Numbered from the stretch's first letter, positions 7,713-15,602 are shown. The stretch is 61,387 nucleotides of DNA from CAG-390 sp045633005 (GCA_045633005.1 JAZQXT010000001.1:1-61387), one strand, 5' to 3'. Numbers and translations: made by a program. Notes: generated by a model from the letters alone, not told the origin.

Positions 7713-8624
7713 TTACCTTCCCAATTCGAGCATACGGTCAAGCGGCTTCCACGCGCTTGATGCCACCGCCTCGTCCACAAGCACCTCGTTGTCCCCGTTT
7801 TCCAAGACGGAAAGGATGTTTTCGAGCGTATTGAGCTTCATATCCGCACAGCACGGGCGCGGATCGGGATAGTAAAATCTCTTGTCGGGGTTGTCCGTGA
7901 CGAGCTTGTAATCCACACCGTCCTCGGTGCAGACGATGAACTCGTCAAGCGGGCTTTTTGAAACGTAGTCGATAAGCTCCGCCGTGCTTCCGATATAGTC
8001 CGATATCTCAAGCAGTTCGGGCTCACATTCGGGGTGAATGAGAATGGGGGCTTGCGGGTGCTTCGCCTTTTCCCGAAGAAGCTGATCCCTCGTTATAGCG
8101 GCGTGGATGGGGCAACAGCCGTCGTTGATGATGATATTCTTTTCGGGGACCTGCGACGCTACGTATCTGCCGAGATTTCGGTCGGGGATGAAGAAGACGT
8201 TCTCGTTTGGCAACGCCTTGACGATCTTAACAGCGTTTGACGAGGTCACGCAAACGTCGCTCTGACGCTTCAGCTCCGCCGTGGAGTTGACGTAGCAGAC
8301 GACCGCAAGGTCGGCGTACTTGTCGCGCATCTGCTTGATCTTCCCCTCGGCGACCATATGCGCCATCGGGCAATCTGCCGTAAGATCGGGCATCAGCACT
8401 TTTTTGTCGGGGTTAAGTATCTTCGCGCTCTCGCCCATAAAGGAAACGCCGCAGAACACGATAACGTCAGCCGTGCTGTTCTTTGCGACCTTGGCAAGAT
8501 AGAAGGAATCGCCAACGTAGTCGGCAACCTCTTGTGCCTCGGCGGGCGCGTAGTAGTGCGCAAGAATGACCGCGTTTTTGTCTTTTTTTAATTTTAATAT
8601 CCGTTCTCTAAGTTGATTTTCCAT
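7713..8624 (-). CDS. nadA: Quinolinate synthase A
   Basis: A 303-residue [4Fe-4S] enzyme that condenses iminoaspartate with dihydroxyacetone phosphate to quinolinate. Recognised by AVILAHYYAPAEAQEVAD near the N-terminus and three cluster cysteines in CGVSFMGESAK, GCCPIHAA and CCADMKLNTLENI. HPECEPE and the SxGxT-like GSTAELIDYV segments match the substrate pocket. The start at 8624 (MENQLRERI) has AGAGGGTAG upstream; a longer frame to 8687 would overlap the promoter -35. It is the first gene of the operon and lies behind the palindrome-overlapped promoter at 8659-8687. Confidence 0.95.
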   Translation of the reverse strand: MENQLRERILKLKKDKNAVILAHYYAPAEAQEVADYVGDSFYLAKVAKNSTADVIVFCGVSFMGESAKILNPDKKVLMPDLTADCPMAHMVAEGKIKQMRDKYADLAVVCYVNSTAELKRQSDVCVTSSNAVKIVKALPNENVFFIPDRNLGRYVASQVPEKNIIINDGCCPIHAAITRDQLLREKAKHPQAPILIHPECEPELLEISDYIGSTAELIDYVSKSPLDEFIVCTEDGVDYKLVTDNPDKRFYYPDPRPCCADMKLNTLENILSVLENGDNEVLVDEAVASSAWKPLDRMLELGR

Positions 8625-8658
8625 TTCTACCCTCTTGGATTTATCAATTAACGCCGAT

Positions 8659-8687
8659 ATTGTATCACAAAATTTGTCAGGTGTCAA
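8659..8687 (-). promoter_or_regulatory. nad operon promoter with candidate NiaR operator
   Basis: On the minus strand: TTGACA (8687-8682), 17-base spacer, TACAAT (8664-8659). The imperfect palindrome TTGTCAGGTGTCAA at 8674-8687 covers the -35. A repressor bound there would block RNA polymerase. Assignment to NiaR is inferred from niaR being in the operon. Confidence 0.75.
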
Positions 8688-8731
8688 GTTTGCTGTAAAG
8701 TTTTTTCATTTTTCTCCCAAAAAAACATAAA

Positions 8732-8953
8732 AGGGGCTGTCTCAGTTAGATGCAGAAGTCGCGATTTTGCCGTCGTTGGCGTACGAGGGTACGCCAGAGG
8801 GCAAAAGCGCGGCTAAAAAATACGTATAAAAATCGAAATCCGCGAGGATTTCTACCTAAAAGACCGCTTTCTTCATCTTTTTAGATGAAAAAAACGGTCT
8901 TATTTCTTCACTTATTTTTGTATTTTTGTTCTGCGCTAAATGAGACAGCCCCT
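8732..8953. mobile_element. MITE-like element with 25-bp terminal inverted repeats
   Basis: The ends read AGGGGCTGTCTCA plus about 12 further matching bases (left 8732-8756, right 8929-8953, inverted), enclosing 222 bases without a gene. GGGGCTGTCTCA ends are common in IS1182-like transposons, so this is probably a transposase-less derivative. An internal hairpin (AAGACCG...CGGTCTT) lies at about 8860-8902. No clear target duplication is visible. Confidence 0.75.
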
Positions 8954-8960
8954 ATCCGCC

Positions 8961-9830
8961 TCACTTAAAAAACGCCATAGCCAACGTTCCCGCGACCATA
9001 AGGCAGAGTCCGAGGAGGGCTTTTTTCGACAGCCTTTCCCGAAACACGAAATAGGAAAACGCGACGGTCACGACGATGCTGAGCTTATCTATCGGCACGA
9101 CGACGCTGACGAGTCCGTGCCCGATAGCGTAATAATAGCACAGCCACGACGCGCCCGTGGCGATGCCCGAAAGCGAGATGAAGAACAGTTCCTTTTTGTC
9201 AAGCGAGGGCAGTTGCTTCTGCTTTCCGCGCGCGAGAACGATACCCCACGCCATAACGAGCACCACGCCCGTGCGGATAGCCGTGCCGAGATTGGACTCC
9301 ACGCCCGAAACGCCGACCTTTGCAAGTATCGAGGTGAGCGCGGCAAAAACGGCGGACAGCGCGGCGTAGAGCATCCACGCGCGCCCCTTCGCCTCGCCGT
9401 CGGTCCTTTTCTTTTCGACCATAAGGAATATTCCCGCCGCTAAAACGGCGGTGGCGGCAAGCTTTATTGCTAAATTTGAGGTTTCGCCAAAGCAAACGAT
9501 GGCAAGCAGGACGGTCAGCACCGTGCTTGATTTGTCGATGGGAACGACCTTGTTGATATCCCCCATCGAAAGCGCCTTGAAATAGCATATCCACGAAGCG
9601 CCCGTAGCAAGACCCGAAAGTATCAGAAAGATCAGCGGCTTCGGCTCGATTTTGGCGATATCCCCCTGCGAGCCGACCACGAACACCATCACCCACGCAA
9701 AAACGAGCACCACGACGGTGCGTAGCGCCGTCGCGAGATCGGAATCGGTCTTTTTAATGCCGCATTTGGCAAGAATGGAGGTAAGCCCCGCAAAAAATGC
9801 GGAAAGTATGGCGGCAATTATCCAAAGCAT
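8961..9830 (-). CDS. EamA/DMT-family transporter
   Basis: A 289-residue integral membrane protein with ten hydrophobic segments arranged as two repeats of five, typical of EamA drug/metabolite transporters. The repeat is visible: FFAGLTSILAKCGIKKTDSD near the N-terminus and FAALTSILAKVGVSGVESN in the second half, and GLATGASWICYFKA versus GIATGASWLCYYYA. Both halves carry a VVPIDK motif. The start at 9830 follows GGGAGG by 7 bases; a longer frame would run into the repeat region. It is probably a single gene. The exported compound is unknown. Confidence 0.9.
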   Translation of the reverse strand: MLWIIAAILSAFFAGLTSILAKCGIKKTDSDLATALRTVVVLVFAWVMVFVVGSQGDIAKIEPKPLIFLILSGLATGASWICYFKALSMGDINKVVPIDKSSTVLTVLLAIVCFGETSNLAIKLAATAVLAAGIFLMVEKKRTDGEAKGRAWMLYAALSAVFAALTSILAKVGVSGVESNLGTAIRTGVVLVMAWGIVLARGKQKQLPSLDKKELFFISLSGIATGASWLCYYYAIGHGLVSVVVPIDKLSIVVTVAFSYFVFRERLSKKALLGLCLMVAGTLAMAFFK

Positions 9831-9967
9831 CGTATTTCCTCCCGTAATTGTGATTTTGGGTTTTGCATTTTGCAATTTGCACTTGGCTTACCCAAGCACA
9901 AAAAGTGCAACTGTGCAAGCACTTGCCTTGCAGAGTGCAAATGTGCAAGCACTTGCCTTCGGCAAGC

Positions 9968-10051
9968 GTGCAGAGTGCAGAGTGCAGAGTGCAAAGTGCA
10001 AAGTGCAAAGTGCAAAGTGCAAAGTGCAAAGTGCAAAGTGCAAAGTGCAAA
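9968..10051. repeat. Twelve-copy tandem heptamer (GTGCARA)
   Basis: Three copies of GTGCAGA followed by nine copies of GTGCAAA without interruption. The 80 bases before it contain scattered relatives (AGTGCAACTGTGCAAGCACTTGCC twice in varied form) and the hairpin CTTGCCTTCGGCAAG. Long reading frames over this array on both strands are artefacts of the 21-base period. Confidence 0.95.
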
Positions 10052-10127
10052 GTTTAGGAAAATTTCCTCGCTTCGCTCGGAAATTTCCATTAAATATAAT
10101 TGGATAAATAGATTTAATACTTTTTAT

Positions 10128-10715
10128 GCTTTTTGCCTTTGGCAAAAAGCTACCGTTTGAAAATTGAACAGCGCACTTGTTGCGTCATTCCGAAGTTGTG
10201 GCGCGATGTTCCGCGCCGCAACGAGCGAATCTCGCAAATTGGCGCAGAATTTTTGCGCTTGATGTTAGAACCCAACTTTCCCCTTACGGACTCTCGCCGC
10301 GTGCCACGGATACACGAAAAAGCGACGGTTAGCGTTAGGCTCCCTCCGAGAGGGAGCTGGCGAGCGGACGCGAGACTGAAGGAGCCTGCGTCTTGATATG
10401 GCAAGCACTTGTTCCAGTATACACGCACTCTCCTTCCACCGCTTCGCGGTCCCCCTCCCTCCGCAGGGAGGCAAAGTTGCGCAACCGCCTTTTAATAGTT
10501 TGTAGCCGTGTGCTTTGGATGTTCGCACCAACAATTTGCCTCGCCCTTTGGGAGAGGTGTCGGCGTAGCCGACGGAGAGGGCTTACGTGCCCCCTCTCAG
10601 CCGCTATCGCGCCAGCTCTCCCTTAGGGAGAGCCTTATTTCCGCAATCGCCAAAAATAGTGCGCATCCGTATTTTTTGGCTACCAATCCCTAACAAATCG
10701 GTCTGGTGCAAACGT
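10128..10715. repeat. Cluster of paired-hairpin inverted repeats and composite repeats
   Basis: No gene is supported here. The cluster holds: a GCTTTTTGCC...GGCAAAAAGC hairpin (about 10128-10150); a CGTCATTCCGAAGT...GAGCGAATCTCG unit (10183-10262) found again at 29489-29565; an element at about 10338-10477 with ends GGCTCCCTCCGAGAGGGAG and CCCTCCCTCCGCAGGGAGG around a core repeated at 19678-19730; an inverted-repeat element at about 10540-10632 with ends CTCGCCCTTTGGGAGAGG and CTCTCCCTTAGGGAGAGCC; and an 85-base module (about 10632-10715, inverted) also found at 29570-29650. Confidence 0.8.
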
Positions 10716-11044
10716 CAAGCACCTGCGATATATTTTGTTATTTCCTGTCGCAAAGTCAGACTCAAGGAATGGGTAAAGGCTTCACTATCCTGCAAAAAGT
10801 CAAATTTGTCAACCATGATCTCAAGTCTCTGCAAACACCCGTAAATAAATTGCAACGATGCCTTTTTTCCCATATATTTTTTTACGCATGACGCCACGAA
10901 CGGAATGTAATTATCTATAATTCTTTGGCGCGCCTCAGCACTGCCGTTTTTCATTGATACCGCGCATTGCTTTTCCTCGTCGCGTGAAAGACGCAAGCAC
11001 TCGGACGCTTTATCAAAAAAATCTTGGCTTGACGTATATAACAT
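10715..11044 (-). CDS. Miniature sigma-70 region-2-like protein
   Basis: A 109-residue protein. LSRDEEKQCAVSMKNGSAEA followed by RQRIIDNYIPFVASCVKKY matches sigma-70 regions 1.2-2.1, and LQRLEIMVDKFDF plus LTLRQEITKYIA match region 2.2-2.4 (compare the usual AVDKFD...WWIRQAITRAI). There is no region 3 or 4, so it could bind core polymerase but should need a partner for -35 recognition, as RsoA does with SigO in Bacillus subtilis. The start at 11044 follows GGAGG. It lies 14 bases after the XRE gene on the same strand and is probably co-transcribed. Function is inferred from similarity by eye only. Confidence 0.7.
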   Translation of the reverse strand: MLYTSSQDFFDKASECLRLSRDEEKQCAVSMKNGSAEARQRIIDNYIPFVASCVKKYMGKKASLQFIYGCLQRLEIMVDKFDFLQDSEAFTHSLSLTLRQEITKYIAGA

Positions 11045-11058
11045 CACTACCTCCATAT

Positions 11059-11346
11059 TTATAAACTTTCTAAAAAAGCGATCAACAGCGTCTTTTGCTT
11101 AGGCGAAAGCCTTGAAACCGCAACCGATAATTCATCGTGAGCCAGTTCCATATTAAAAAATTCTTGAAGCGATATATTCATAGCATCACACAAAAGCTGC
11201 AAATGACCGACCGTAATATCAGCCTGACCAAGCTCCACACGGCGCAAATGCGTTTGGGATACGCCCGCTCTTTCTGCCAATGCGTTTTGCGTAAAGCCGC
11301 ATTGCTCCCTTAAATATATTAGTCTTTTGCTAACCTCAGTATCCAT
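11059..11346 (-). CDS. XRE-family transcriptional regulator
   Basis: A 95-residue DNA-binding protein. The helix-turn-helix spans about residues 7-62: LREQCGFTQNALAERAGVSQ followed by THLRRVELGQADITVGHLQLLC. A short C-terminal helix (LSPKQKTLLIAFLESL) may dimerise. The start at 11346 follows GAGGAGC; the longer frame to 11427 would cross the divergent promoter. It is read divergently from the 349-residue gene. Repeated CTTATA boxes in the shared 170-base intergenic region are the probable operators, so it likely represses itself and the divergent unit. Confidence 0.88.
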   Translation of the reverse strand: MDTEVSKRLIYLREQCGFTQNALAERAGVSQTHLRRVELGQADITVGHLQLLCDAMNISLQEFFNMELAHDELSVAVSRLSPKQKTLLIAFLESL

Positions 11347-11364
11347 ATTTTGCTCCTCATTTAG

Positions 11365-11455
11365 TCTTATAGAACTATGGTAACACAAAAATTTCAAAAA
11401 TATTATTCTTATAGGGTTGACAAGCAAGTCTTATAGTGATATAATGCTCTTATAA
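11365..11455 (+). promoter_or_regulatory. Promoter of the unknown three-gene unit with repeated operator boxes
   Basis: A perfect TTGACA (11417-11422), 17-base spacer and TATAAT (11440-11445). The box TCTTATA occurs four times, near 11366, 11406, 11430 and 11449, twice inside or beside the core promoter. The first is part of the palindrome ATAGAACTAT. Repression by the adjacent XRE protein is inferred. Confidence 0.75.
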
Positions 11456-11515
11456 CAAACTTAGCTTAGTGAAAAAGCAATATATGCTGAAAACATATTC
11501 TTAGGAGGATCAAAA

Positions 11516-12565
11516 ATGGGTTTATTCGACAAGGTTCGCGAAGTGGTCAACACGCTCCAAAATAGCAACGCTCCCTTATCAGACGAAACAGAGAGAACGT
11601 ATTATGAAATAGCTTACGGTCTGTTGTCATTATTTTCTCATGTCCATTATGATGGAATAAAAAAATACGTCGAGTTCCACATAAGTCAGACTTGCGATGA
11701 AGCAAAACTACAAAGAGCGTTATCAAATTTTGGTGTTGAAGCAGCTAAAAAGCTTTACTGGCGTTACGCTACCAAAGAGGTTCTTCGATCAAAAAAATCA
11801 GGTGAAAAGGGCTTTACGGATCAGAAAATTGAAAAGTTAATTGAAATCAACCAATACTTGGACGAATCAAAAAAATATCGGTGTTCCAAAGAAAAAGCAT
11901 TCGATATTTGCTACAAGGATATTTTTCCCGAAATCAAATCCGAGTATGAAAAAGTTATTGAGATTTCAGAAACGCACGGCATAAGTCACTTTAGAGAAGG
12001 AGCATACAGAATTATAAAAAAATATCAGGACCGAATCGGAGAATACGTATTGGCAGAAATGATTCGTTCCTTGACGCGCGAAAAATTTATTGAAGGCAAT
12101 CATACAGTCAAAATAATTGTTTTAGCATACCTAAGATTAGAGCTGTGCGACAAAAAAATAACCTCTTTTAAGAAGTTCCGCGTGGCTTCGGTTGCTCTCA
12201 AAGCTTTGCATTTTGAAGCTTTCGGTCAAACGGAAAATGAGTACTCTACAATATCCGAAGAAGAATGTAAAGAGTTTGTTTTGAATAACGATATGTTTAT
12301 ATCGGAGATCGATGAGCATCCCTATGACACGGATAAATATACAAGAGAGTTCATCGATAATATCATCAATGCCACTCTGTTTGACAGTCTTTCCGTATAT
12401 GACAATTTTTGGATGCCTTTATCTAAAGGAGATCCATATTACGCGGATATGGTCTGCAATCATTTTTGGAAGTTTGTAGCAGACAAATACGATGATGGCG
12501 AATCTACGGATATAAACGATGTTTTCGACATCATTTTTGATTACGCTACTGGCGAAGAAGCTTAA
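11516..12565 (+). CDS. Unrecognised 349-residue protein
   Basis: No family is recognised. The protein is cytosolic in appearance (no signal peptide or membrane segment), mostly helical, and rich in Lys, Glu and aromatic residues. The C-terminus is acidic (KYDDGESTDINDVFDIIFDY). Base composition is clearly more A+T-rich than in the nad or glp genes, suggesting acquisition. The start ATG follows AGGAGG by 7 bases, behind a near-consensus promoter with XRE-type boxes. Two small genes follow on the same strand. Regulator, mini-sigma and this unit together look like a small accessory module. No defence, toxin or phage motif was seen. Confidence 0.8.
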   Translation: MGLFDKVREVVNTLQNSNAPLSDETERTYYEIAYGLLSLFSHVHYDGIKKYVEFHISQTCDEAKLQRALSNFGVEAAKKLYWRYATKEVLRSKKSGEKGFTDQKIEKLIEINQYLDESKKYRCSKEKAFDICYKDIFPEIKSEYEKVIEISETHGISHFREGAYRIIKKYQDRIGEYVLAEMIRSLTREKFIEGNHTVKIIVLAYLRLELCDKKITSFKKFRVASVALKALHFEAFGQTENEYSTISEEECKEFVLNNDMFISEIDEHPYDTDKYTREFIDNIINATLFDSLSVYDNFWMPLSKGDPYYADMVCNHFWKFVADKYDDGESTDINDVFDIIFDYATGEEA

Positions 12566-12592
12566 TAACTTTTATAATCGAGGAATACAAAA

Positions 12593-12772
12593 GTGAGCTA
12601 CGGAAAAACCGAAACTTGGAAGATCGTTTACTTTCCCAAAGAACTAAACAACGGTCGCAGAGGAGTTGCGCTCGTAGAAGCCGAGAACCGTCAGCAAGCA
12701 ATGCACAACTTTCAGGTAGAGTATAAAGGACAGTTCAGCACAGTAGAAACTTGCGAAAAACTAATTAAATAA
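12593..12772 (+). CDS. Small unrecognised protein, 59 residues
   Basis: A GTG start preceded by CGAGGAAT, 27 bases after the 349-residue gene, encodes a soluble protein beginning MSYGKTETWKIVYF and ending STVETCEKLIK. The predicted pattern is strand (WKIVYF), strand (RGVALVEA), helix (NRQQAMHNFQVEY), strand (QFSTVET). The next small gene has the same strand-strand-helix-strand order with VRANDSTKAKMDALNQA as its helix, so the two may be distant paralogues. Codon use and the ribosome site support it as a real gene despite its size. Confidence 0.65.
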   Translation: MSYGKTETWKIVYFPKELNNGRRGVALVEAENRQQAMHNFQVEYKGQFSTVETCEKLIK

Positions 12773-12866
12773 TTTGTTTTTAATCATACGAAAAAATTGT
12801 TACAATGCTTCAAAATTCAAAAATCACATAATTAACAGTCTACCAGACTTTAAACAGGAGAAAAAT

Positions 12867-13037
12867 ATGAAAACTTATGAATGCGTTGCTCGTAGTGGCA
12901 ACACCGGCAAGGAAATCGTGATTTTAGTCAGAGCAAATGACTCCACAAAAGCAAAAATGGATGCATTGAACCAGGCTAAACAACAATTCGGCAGCGGTGC
13001 AGGTTCCGTTACTGTCATTAGCGTAAAGGAAAAATAA
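12867..13037 (+). CDS. Small unrecognised protein, 56 residues
   Basis: The ATG at 12867 follows AACAGGAG by 6 bases. The protein starts MKTYECVARSGNTGKEIVIL and ends VTVISVKEK. Strand-strand-helix-strand layout, soluble, with an Ala/Lys/Gln-rich helix. The longer frame from 12774 has no ribosome site and would begin right after the preceding gene's stop. It is separated from the 59-residue gene by 94 bases but has no obvious promoter of its own. A terminator follows at 13110. Function is unknown. Confidence 0.65.
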   Translation: MKTYECVARSGNTGKEIVILVRANDSTKAKMDALNQAKQQFGSGAGSVTVISVKEK

Positions 13038-13062
13038 TTCACTCTGTACCCCAAAACTATGC

Positions 13063-13080
13063 TGCCACAATATTGTGGCA
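13063..13080. repeat. Perfect 18-base palindrome
   Basis: TGCCACAATATTGTGGCA, 25 bases after the end of the small gene. It lacks a T-run, so it is not a typical terminator; it could be a protein-binding site or RNA hairpin. Confidence 0.7.
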
Positions 13081-13109
13081 CAAAATTGGATATTCCCTCT
13101 AATTAATTA

Positions 13110-13137
13110 ACAGCGGCAGAAATCTGCCGCTGTTTCG
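13110..13137. terminator. Terminator between converging units
   Basis: ACAGCGGCAGA, a 2-base loop and its complement, followed by TTTCGTTT. It separates the plus-strand unknown module from the minus-strand hydrolase. Confidence 0.85.
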
Positions 13138-13146
13138 TTTATTTAC

Positions 13147-14073
13147 TTACCCCTGCAAAAATTTTATAATATCGTCGCGCACCTCGGTGTAGGTGAAATC
13201 GTTGAGGATCTCGTGCCTTGCGCCCTCGTAGAGCTTGCAGGAAACGTCCTTTTGGCACTTTTTGAGCCTTTTTTCGACCTGCCTTATACCCTTGCCGTAA
13301 TTGCCGACGGGGTCGTATTCGCCCGATATCAGAAGAATGGGCATATCTCTTGGGATCTCCCTATACCACGCGGCGGAATTGGTGTACTTCAAAAGCCTTA
13401 CAAGGTCGCCCATTGCGCTGACGGTGAAATTAAACGTGCAAAATTTATCGGCGTAATACACGCGCCTGACGCTCTCGTCGTTCGTAAGCCAGAGCTTTTT
13501 GTCCTCGGCCGTCGCCTTACCGAATTTCTTATTATAGCCACCGAAAATGAGAAAATCAACGAGGGGTGAAAAATGCCGCTCGCCACGCACGCGCTTTATC
13601 ACGCCTATGAGCGCAAGTCCGAGATTTGCGGCGGGATTAGGGCCGCCCGTACCCATTATTATAAGGCGGCTCGGCTTTACGAATCTCTGCGCGGCAAGAC
13701 GGGCGATAAACGAGCCCATGCTATGTCCCAAAAGATAATACGGCATATCGGCACTACCAAACTGCGCCCTTACCGCATCGGAATACGCGGCAACGTCGCG
13801 CGCGAGAAGCTCCCAGCCCTTTTCCTTGGCTATATAGCCAAGCTCGCTATCGTCGCGCGCCGTGTTTCCGTGTCCGAGATTATCGTAGCCGAAGCTGATA
13901 AATCCCGCGCGCGCCATATCCGTAAGGAACTTGTCGTCGCGCGCTATATGCTCGGTCATTCCGTGTACGACGTGGAAAAGTCCGCGCGCCTCGCCATTTG
14001 GCAGATACACTACGCCGCGAAGCTTATGCACTCCGTCGGTCGACAAAACGGAAAACGCCTTTTTTTCTATCAT
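13147..14073 (-). CDS. Alpha/beta hydrolase, lysophospholipase/monoacylglycerol lipase type
   Basis: A 308-residue serine hydrolase. The nucleophile elbow GHSMG (YLLGHSMGSFIAR) is near residue 109; GEYDPVGNYGKG supplies the likely catalytic Asp, and ARHEILND the His. HGMTEHIARDD near the N-terminus matches the oxyanion HGxxEH motif of monoacylglycerol lipases. The start MIEKK at 14073 has AAGGGAG 7 bases upstream and overlaps the glpK stop region. It is the last gene of the NUDIX-esterase-glpK-hydrolase unit, so release of glycerol for GlpK is plausible. Confidence 0.88.
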   Translation of the reverse strand: MIEKKAFSVLSTDGVHKLRGVVYLPNGEARGLFHVVHGMTEHIARDDKFLTDMARAGFISFGYDNLGHGNTARDDSELGYIAKEKGWELLARDVAAYSDAVRAQFGSADMPYYLLGHSMGSFIARLAAQRFVKPSRLIIMGTGGPNPAANLGLALIGVIKRVRGERHFSPLVDFLIFGGYNKKFGKATAEDKKLWLTNDESVRRVYYADKFCTFNFTVSAMGDLVRLLKYTNSAAWYREIPRDMPILLISGEYDPVGNYGKGIRQVEKRLKKCQKDVSCKLYEGARHEILNDFTYTEVRDDIIKFLQG

Positions 14074-14075
14074 AT

Positions 14076-15590
14076 TCATTCTCCCTTTTCGCTGAACATT
14101 CTGCACGCCGCAACAGCCCTGTGCCAGCCGTCAAGGCGCGTGGCGCGCTCCTCGGCGGACATACGCGGCTCAAAGCTCTTTTTGACGGACACAAGCCTTT
14201 TAAGCTCCGCTCTGTCGGCAAAAAATCCAACCGCAAGTCCCGCAAGGAACGCCGTACCCTGCGCCGTCGCCTCGGGATTTGACGATATTTCGACCGTGAG
14301 CGCGGAAAAATCGCTTTGCATCTGCATAAGAAGGTCGTTAGCGGATGCGCCGCCGTCCACCTTCAGCACCGATATTACGCTCGCCTCGCCGCCGAACAGC
14401 TCGACGTCGGCGTTCATTGCGGCAACAACGTCCTCGGTCTGATACGCGATAGATTCAAGCGCGGCGCGGATTATGTGCTTATTGCCCGTTCCCGCCGTAA
14501 GCCCGAATATCGAGCCTTTTGCACGCATATCCCAGATGGGTGCGCCAAGACCGCTGAACGCGGGAACGACGTACACGCCCGCGCTGTCCGTGACCTTTCG
14601 TGCAAAATACTCGCTGTCTGCCGCCTCGTAAAGTATCTTAAGCTCGTCGCGAAGCCAGCGCATTATCGCGCCGCCGACGAAAACGCTTCCCTCAAGCGCG
14701 TACTCAATGGGTCTGCCCTTCTCGCCCGCCGCAACGGTGGCAAGCAGTCCGTGCTTGCTCTCCACAGCCCTCTCGCCCGTATGTGCAAGCAAGAAGCAAC
14801 CCGTGCCGTAGGTGTTTTTCGCCTCGCCCGCCTCAAAGCAGGTCTGACCGAACAGCGCCGATTGCTGATCTCCCGCGATTCCTGCGATGGTAAGCTGTGC
14901 GCCCATACACTCAAACGAGCCGTACACCTCGCTGCTGCTTCTTATTTCGGGGAGCATTATGCGCGGAATATCGAACAGGTCAAGCAGCGTCTGATCCCAT
15001 TCGCCCGTATGTATATTGCAAAGCATAGTTCTTGATGCGTTCGTTCTGTCGGTAACGAATACCTTGCCGTCCGTCAGCTTCCAGATAAGCCACGTGTCTA
15101 CCGTTCCCGCAAGAAGCTCGCCGCGACGAGCCCTCTCCCGCGCACCCTCGACGTTATCGAGTATCCACTTTATTTTCGTTCCGCTGAAATACGGGTCTAT
15201 GCGCAATCCCGTGGTCTTTCGGATATAGTCGCCGTGACCTGCCGCCTCAAGTGCCTCGCACTCGTCGGCGGTTCGTCTGCACTGCCAGACTATCGCGTTA
15301 TACACGGGATTTCCCGTATTCTTATCCCAGATTATTACGGTTTCTCTTTGGTTGGTGATGCCCACCGCCGCTATCTCACTTGCGGATACGCCGCATTTTG
15401 CAATGCACTCCGTAAGCGCGGCGTATTGGTTTGCGTAGATATCCATAGGGTCTTGCTCCACCCAGCCCGCACGCGGATATATCTGCGGTATCTCGTGCTG
15501 TGCCATTGAAACAATACCCGCGCTTTTATCGAACAATATCGCGCGTGCGCTCGTAGTTCCCTCGTCCAATGCGAGAATATATTTTTTCAT
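14076..15590 (-). CDS. glpK: Glycerol kinase
   Basis: A 504-residue FGGY-family kinase, normal length, phosphorylating glycerol to sn-glycerol 3-phosphate with ATP. LDEGTTSARAILFD at the N-terminus is the ATP-binding phosphate-1 motif; ITNQRETVIIWD, NTYGTGCFLL and GLTAGTGNKH are family signatures. The substrate-contacting GWVEQDP segment is present. The start follows AAGGAG. It sits between two lipid-type hydrolases. gpsA, which interconverts glycerol 3-phosphate and DHAP, is elsewhere in the window (25788-26795). No glpF or glpO is adjacent. Confidence 0.96.
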   Translation of the reverse strand: MKKYILALDEGTTSARAILFDKSAGIVSMAQHEIPQIYPRAGWVEQDPMDIYANQYAALTECIAKCGVSASEIAAVGITNQRETVIIWDKNTGNPVYNAIVWQCRRTADECEALEAAGHGDYIRKTTGLRIDPYFSGTKIKWILDNVEGARERARRGELLAGTVDTWLIWKLTDGKVFVTDRTNASRTMLCNIHTGEWDQTLLDLFDIPRIMLPEIRSSSEVYGSFECMGAQLTIAGIAGDQQSALFGQTCFEAGEAKNTYGTGCFLLAHTGERAVESKHGLLATVAAGEKGRPIEYALEGSVFVGGAIMRWLRDELKILYEAADSEYFARKVTDSAGVYVVPAFSGLGAPIWDMRAKGSIFGLTAGTGNKHIIRAALESIAYQTEDVVAAMNADVELFGGEASVISVLKVDGGASANDLLMQMQSDFSALTVEISSNPEATAQGTAFLAGLAVGFFADRAELKRLVSVKKSFEPRMSAEERATRLDGWHRAVAACRMFSEKGE

Positions 15591-15602
15591 TTTCCGTTCT
15601 CC

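Noticed and set aside
9754..10160. Several overlapping reading frames on both strands rich in Cys, Leu and His
   Set aside because: They are produced by the heptamer array and its flanking repeats, which have no stop codon in most frames; no ribosome sites.
10128..10715. Small proteins in the repeat cluster
   Set aside because: Every frame is built from the repeats also seen at 19640 and 29485; no ribosome sites or family motifs.
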